The position numbers and the translations under genes are program-made. Of a stretch of 44,133 bases of DNA, positions 42,114 to 44,133 are shown one piece after another; position 1 is the first letter of the stretch; each line of letters begins with the position of its first letter. This DNA is from Tubiluchus corallicola (taxonomy: Eukaryota > Priapulida > Priapulimorpha > Priapulimorphida > Tubiluchidae). The stretch is from NCBI GenBank assembly GCA_030141605.1, contig JAQGDQ010000754.1, positions 57,501 through 101,633 of the forward strand, given 5' to 3'. The notes beneath the pieces are model-generated. The model saw only the letters and a program-made list of their open reading frames with translations, did no database searches and was not told the DNA's origin.

Positions 42114-44028
42114 TTAAAGCTACATACAGACTGCGAACCATTTTTCAATCGCAGCAGCACGCATTACAAACCTTACTTCATTGCAAAATCAATAGCTAGG
42201 ATTCGAACAAACAGACAATGCATTGATCAATACATCGCTTTTATTGAACAGTTTCGCACTGCTAGCAAAGCATCTGATATGCAATCGGAGACGTTTGTTT
42301 ACTTTGATTTAACACGTACGCGAATGAAATGTACATCTTTGATGATCGATGATTTTTACCACAAACGTCTTCAGCTGCCGCCGTGGCTCGCTTCGTTAGT
42401 TTACACAATAACTCTTTGCACTGTGATTTCAACGTGATTACTTATCCAAGCGTCGCTTTAATCAAATTGATAACTAATGTGTTCCCATTACGGCTCATCT
42501 GCACAAGTCGACTTCTTTGGCCGCAGTGTAACCCTTTCCGATTCCCAATAACATTTACATGTTACGTAACCACAAATCATGCCTGCATTCTGCTGGCTTC
42601 TCAGTGACTTTATGCCTAATACCTCTCTAAGCAATTTCCGGGAATTAAACACGTGACAACTGCAAGTGATTCGCTAACCGCACGAGGAGGATGCACAGTT
42701 TCAAACGTGCGTTACCCTTAGATACCGTATTATATACAATGCCAATGTGTACAATTATACATGTACATACAGAATACTATATAACCTACAAAGTTTATAA
42801 ATCATCAGCACATGAACACTATAAGAAAATTTGTGCAGTATTAATTGAATAAATGGCTTAAATGAACAAAAAGAAACATAATTTAAAGAAAGAAGAAAAT
42901 GGTGATGAAAACACAAAAAAATGAAAAAGTGGATGGAAGTTATTAATGATCTTGTCTAGATGAAGTATATTATTAATGAGTATATATATATGTATATATA
43001 TTGTATATGTATATACATTGTACATATATACTGTATATAGTTTGAACTTTATTTACTTATAATGGAATTACAAAACAGATTATGTTTGAAACAGGTATAT
43101 CAACGAAGTGGAAATAATATTGTAATACAATGTATATATAACATATAACATGCTATATAACATTATGTAGACAGATGAACATAATTAATGTCAATGCTTA
43201 AGGTTATATTCATAACTAAAAATTCTTTCTGTGGTCCTACCTGGCTTCATTCCATTACGTGCTTTCTAAAACGATATTGATGCAGCAGACATTAGACTGA
43301 TCGAACTGGTTACGTTTGCAATCAGAAGTATAGATCGAGTCCGTACTGGAGGCCTTTACATTCGGGCAAACAATGGAATGTCATTACAACCGGTCGTTTT
43401 CAGAATATTGTGTTTGTTCAGAGGTATAAAGCCAGTTTGCTCAGTAGTATGGCGCCAGCGAAATGAAACCATTCCGGACAAAAAAATGAACATAGGAAGA
43501 CCGCTATAGAGCCAGCGTAGAATGGCAACCATGTTGACACAGTAAATCATTATCCACACCCATACGAAGTGTCGTCGTGTGTAATGAACGTGTCCTCGAG
43601 TGTATAGCACACTTGACCTTGATTGTAAGCCACTTGCCACTTGCCGTTTGCGTGCATTTTCCGTTTTCGATTTCTTTATCGTATAAGGGTATCGTATGAG
43701 TCACGAGTCTTTTATTAGTTTACCATATAATAATTATTATCCAGTGGATTAAAAACTGAGCTAATCGTGTAGCCTCAAGTTGCTTGATTTCTTTCTAGTT
43801 ACAAGTTGACGTTTCTTATTCAAGGGACGCCTCCGGACCAGAAAAAACCGTATATACGAAGATTTTTACATACGAAAAATCACGACCTGTGTTGGCAGTT
43901 CCTTATAAGCGAGTGTCCCTACTAAGTGAGAACCTTATACCCGATGTTGACTGTAACAACGTAATATATATACCAATGTAAATGGTACTACTTACCCTAT
44001 TTTATTACATGTAATGCAATCATATACA
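42114..44028. other. AT-rich spacer with no recognised gene
   Basis: A 131-codon plus frame (42042-42437, starting within the candidate MITE) and a 94-codon minus frame (43356-43640) show no family I recognise. A TA/TATG-rich stretch lies at 42979-43040. No RNA gene or promoter could be supported. Confidence 0.35.
42979..43040. repeat. Short imperfect TA/TATG microsatellite
   Basis: Alternating TATATA and TATGTA segments, partly palindromic (TATATATATGTATATATATT). Confidence 0.8.
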
Positions 44029-44044
44029 TACATACATACATACA

Positions 44045-44116
<72 letters not shown>

Positions 44117-44133
44117 GATATGTAGACTTATAC
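44029..44133. repeat. TACA and TA microsatellite at the window end
   Basis: TACA tetranucleotides to about 44071, then TA dinucleotides with TATG interruptions to 44133. The array may continue past the window. Confidence 0.93.

Overview
The window looks like intergenic DNA from a eukaryote, most likely an invertebrate animal and possibly a marine one. The evidence is indirect: AT-rich spacers, many long mini- and microsatellites, 5S-like repeats, and debris from several metazoan-type transposon groups (APE-type non-LTR retrotransposons, RTE-type, hAT-like, TTAA-bounded). I recognise no host protein-coding gene, no operon and no prokaryotic feature. I cannot name the species.

Layout. 1-5.7 kb: the end of a hAT-like element, a 5S-rRNA-derived 114-bp tandem array (846-1500), a minus-strand retroelement 3' end (2371-3010), a CA/CGCA microsatellite, a 165-bp duplication and a long palindrome (5576-5730). 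6.2-9.3 kb: a 69-bp satellite of about 45 copies. 9.6-14.3 kb: a TTAA-bounded transposon copy running into a 25-copy GT-rich minisatellite, then 71-, 33- and 84-bp arrays. 14468-15053: a complete 586-bp hAT-like non-autonomous element with an 8-bp target duplication. 16.1-20.0 kb: the main coding entity, a nearly full-length minus-strand non-LTR retrotransposon with ORF1 (coiled coil plus nucleic-acid-binding region) and ORF2 (APE endonuclease plus reverse transcriptase). It is disabled by only a few small lesions. ORF1 and ORF2 overlap in the -1 frame across a U-UUU-UUG heptamer that abuts the ORF1 stop.

20.4-28.3 kb: a 109/113-bp array, a pentanucleotide array, three degraded retroelement C-termini (23058, 25741-26580, 28053), a foldback structure nested in one of them, CTG/TAC triplet repeats between direct repeats, and a possible hAT relic (27497). 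28.6-31.2 kb: a 71-bp satellite whose unit holds a GNRA-type stem-loop. 31.8-32.9 kb: a 1.16-kb TAC-rich triplet tract. 33.3-42.1 kb: three more copies of the TTAA-bounded family. One of these was hit by a young, 5'-truncated RTE retrotransposon that left an 11-bp target duplication. Also here are 27-, 89-, 19-, 21- and 86-bp arrays (the 86-bp unit carries a tRNA T-arm-like hairpin), a CRE+TATA promoter-like stretch near 36.3 kb and a possible piggyBac-like MITE. 42.1-44.1 kb: AT-rich spacer ending in TACA/TA microsatellite.

The main coherent stories are the retrotransposon with its candidate frameshift signal, the nested transposon stratigraphy, and unrelated satellites that each carry a short dyad or stem-loop.
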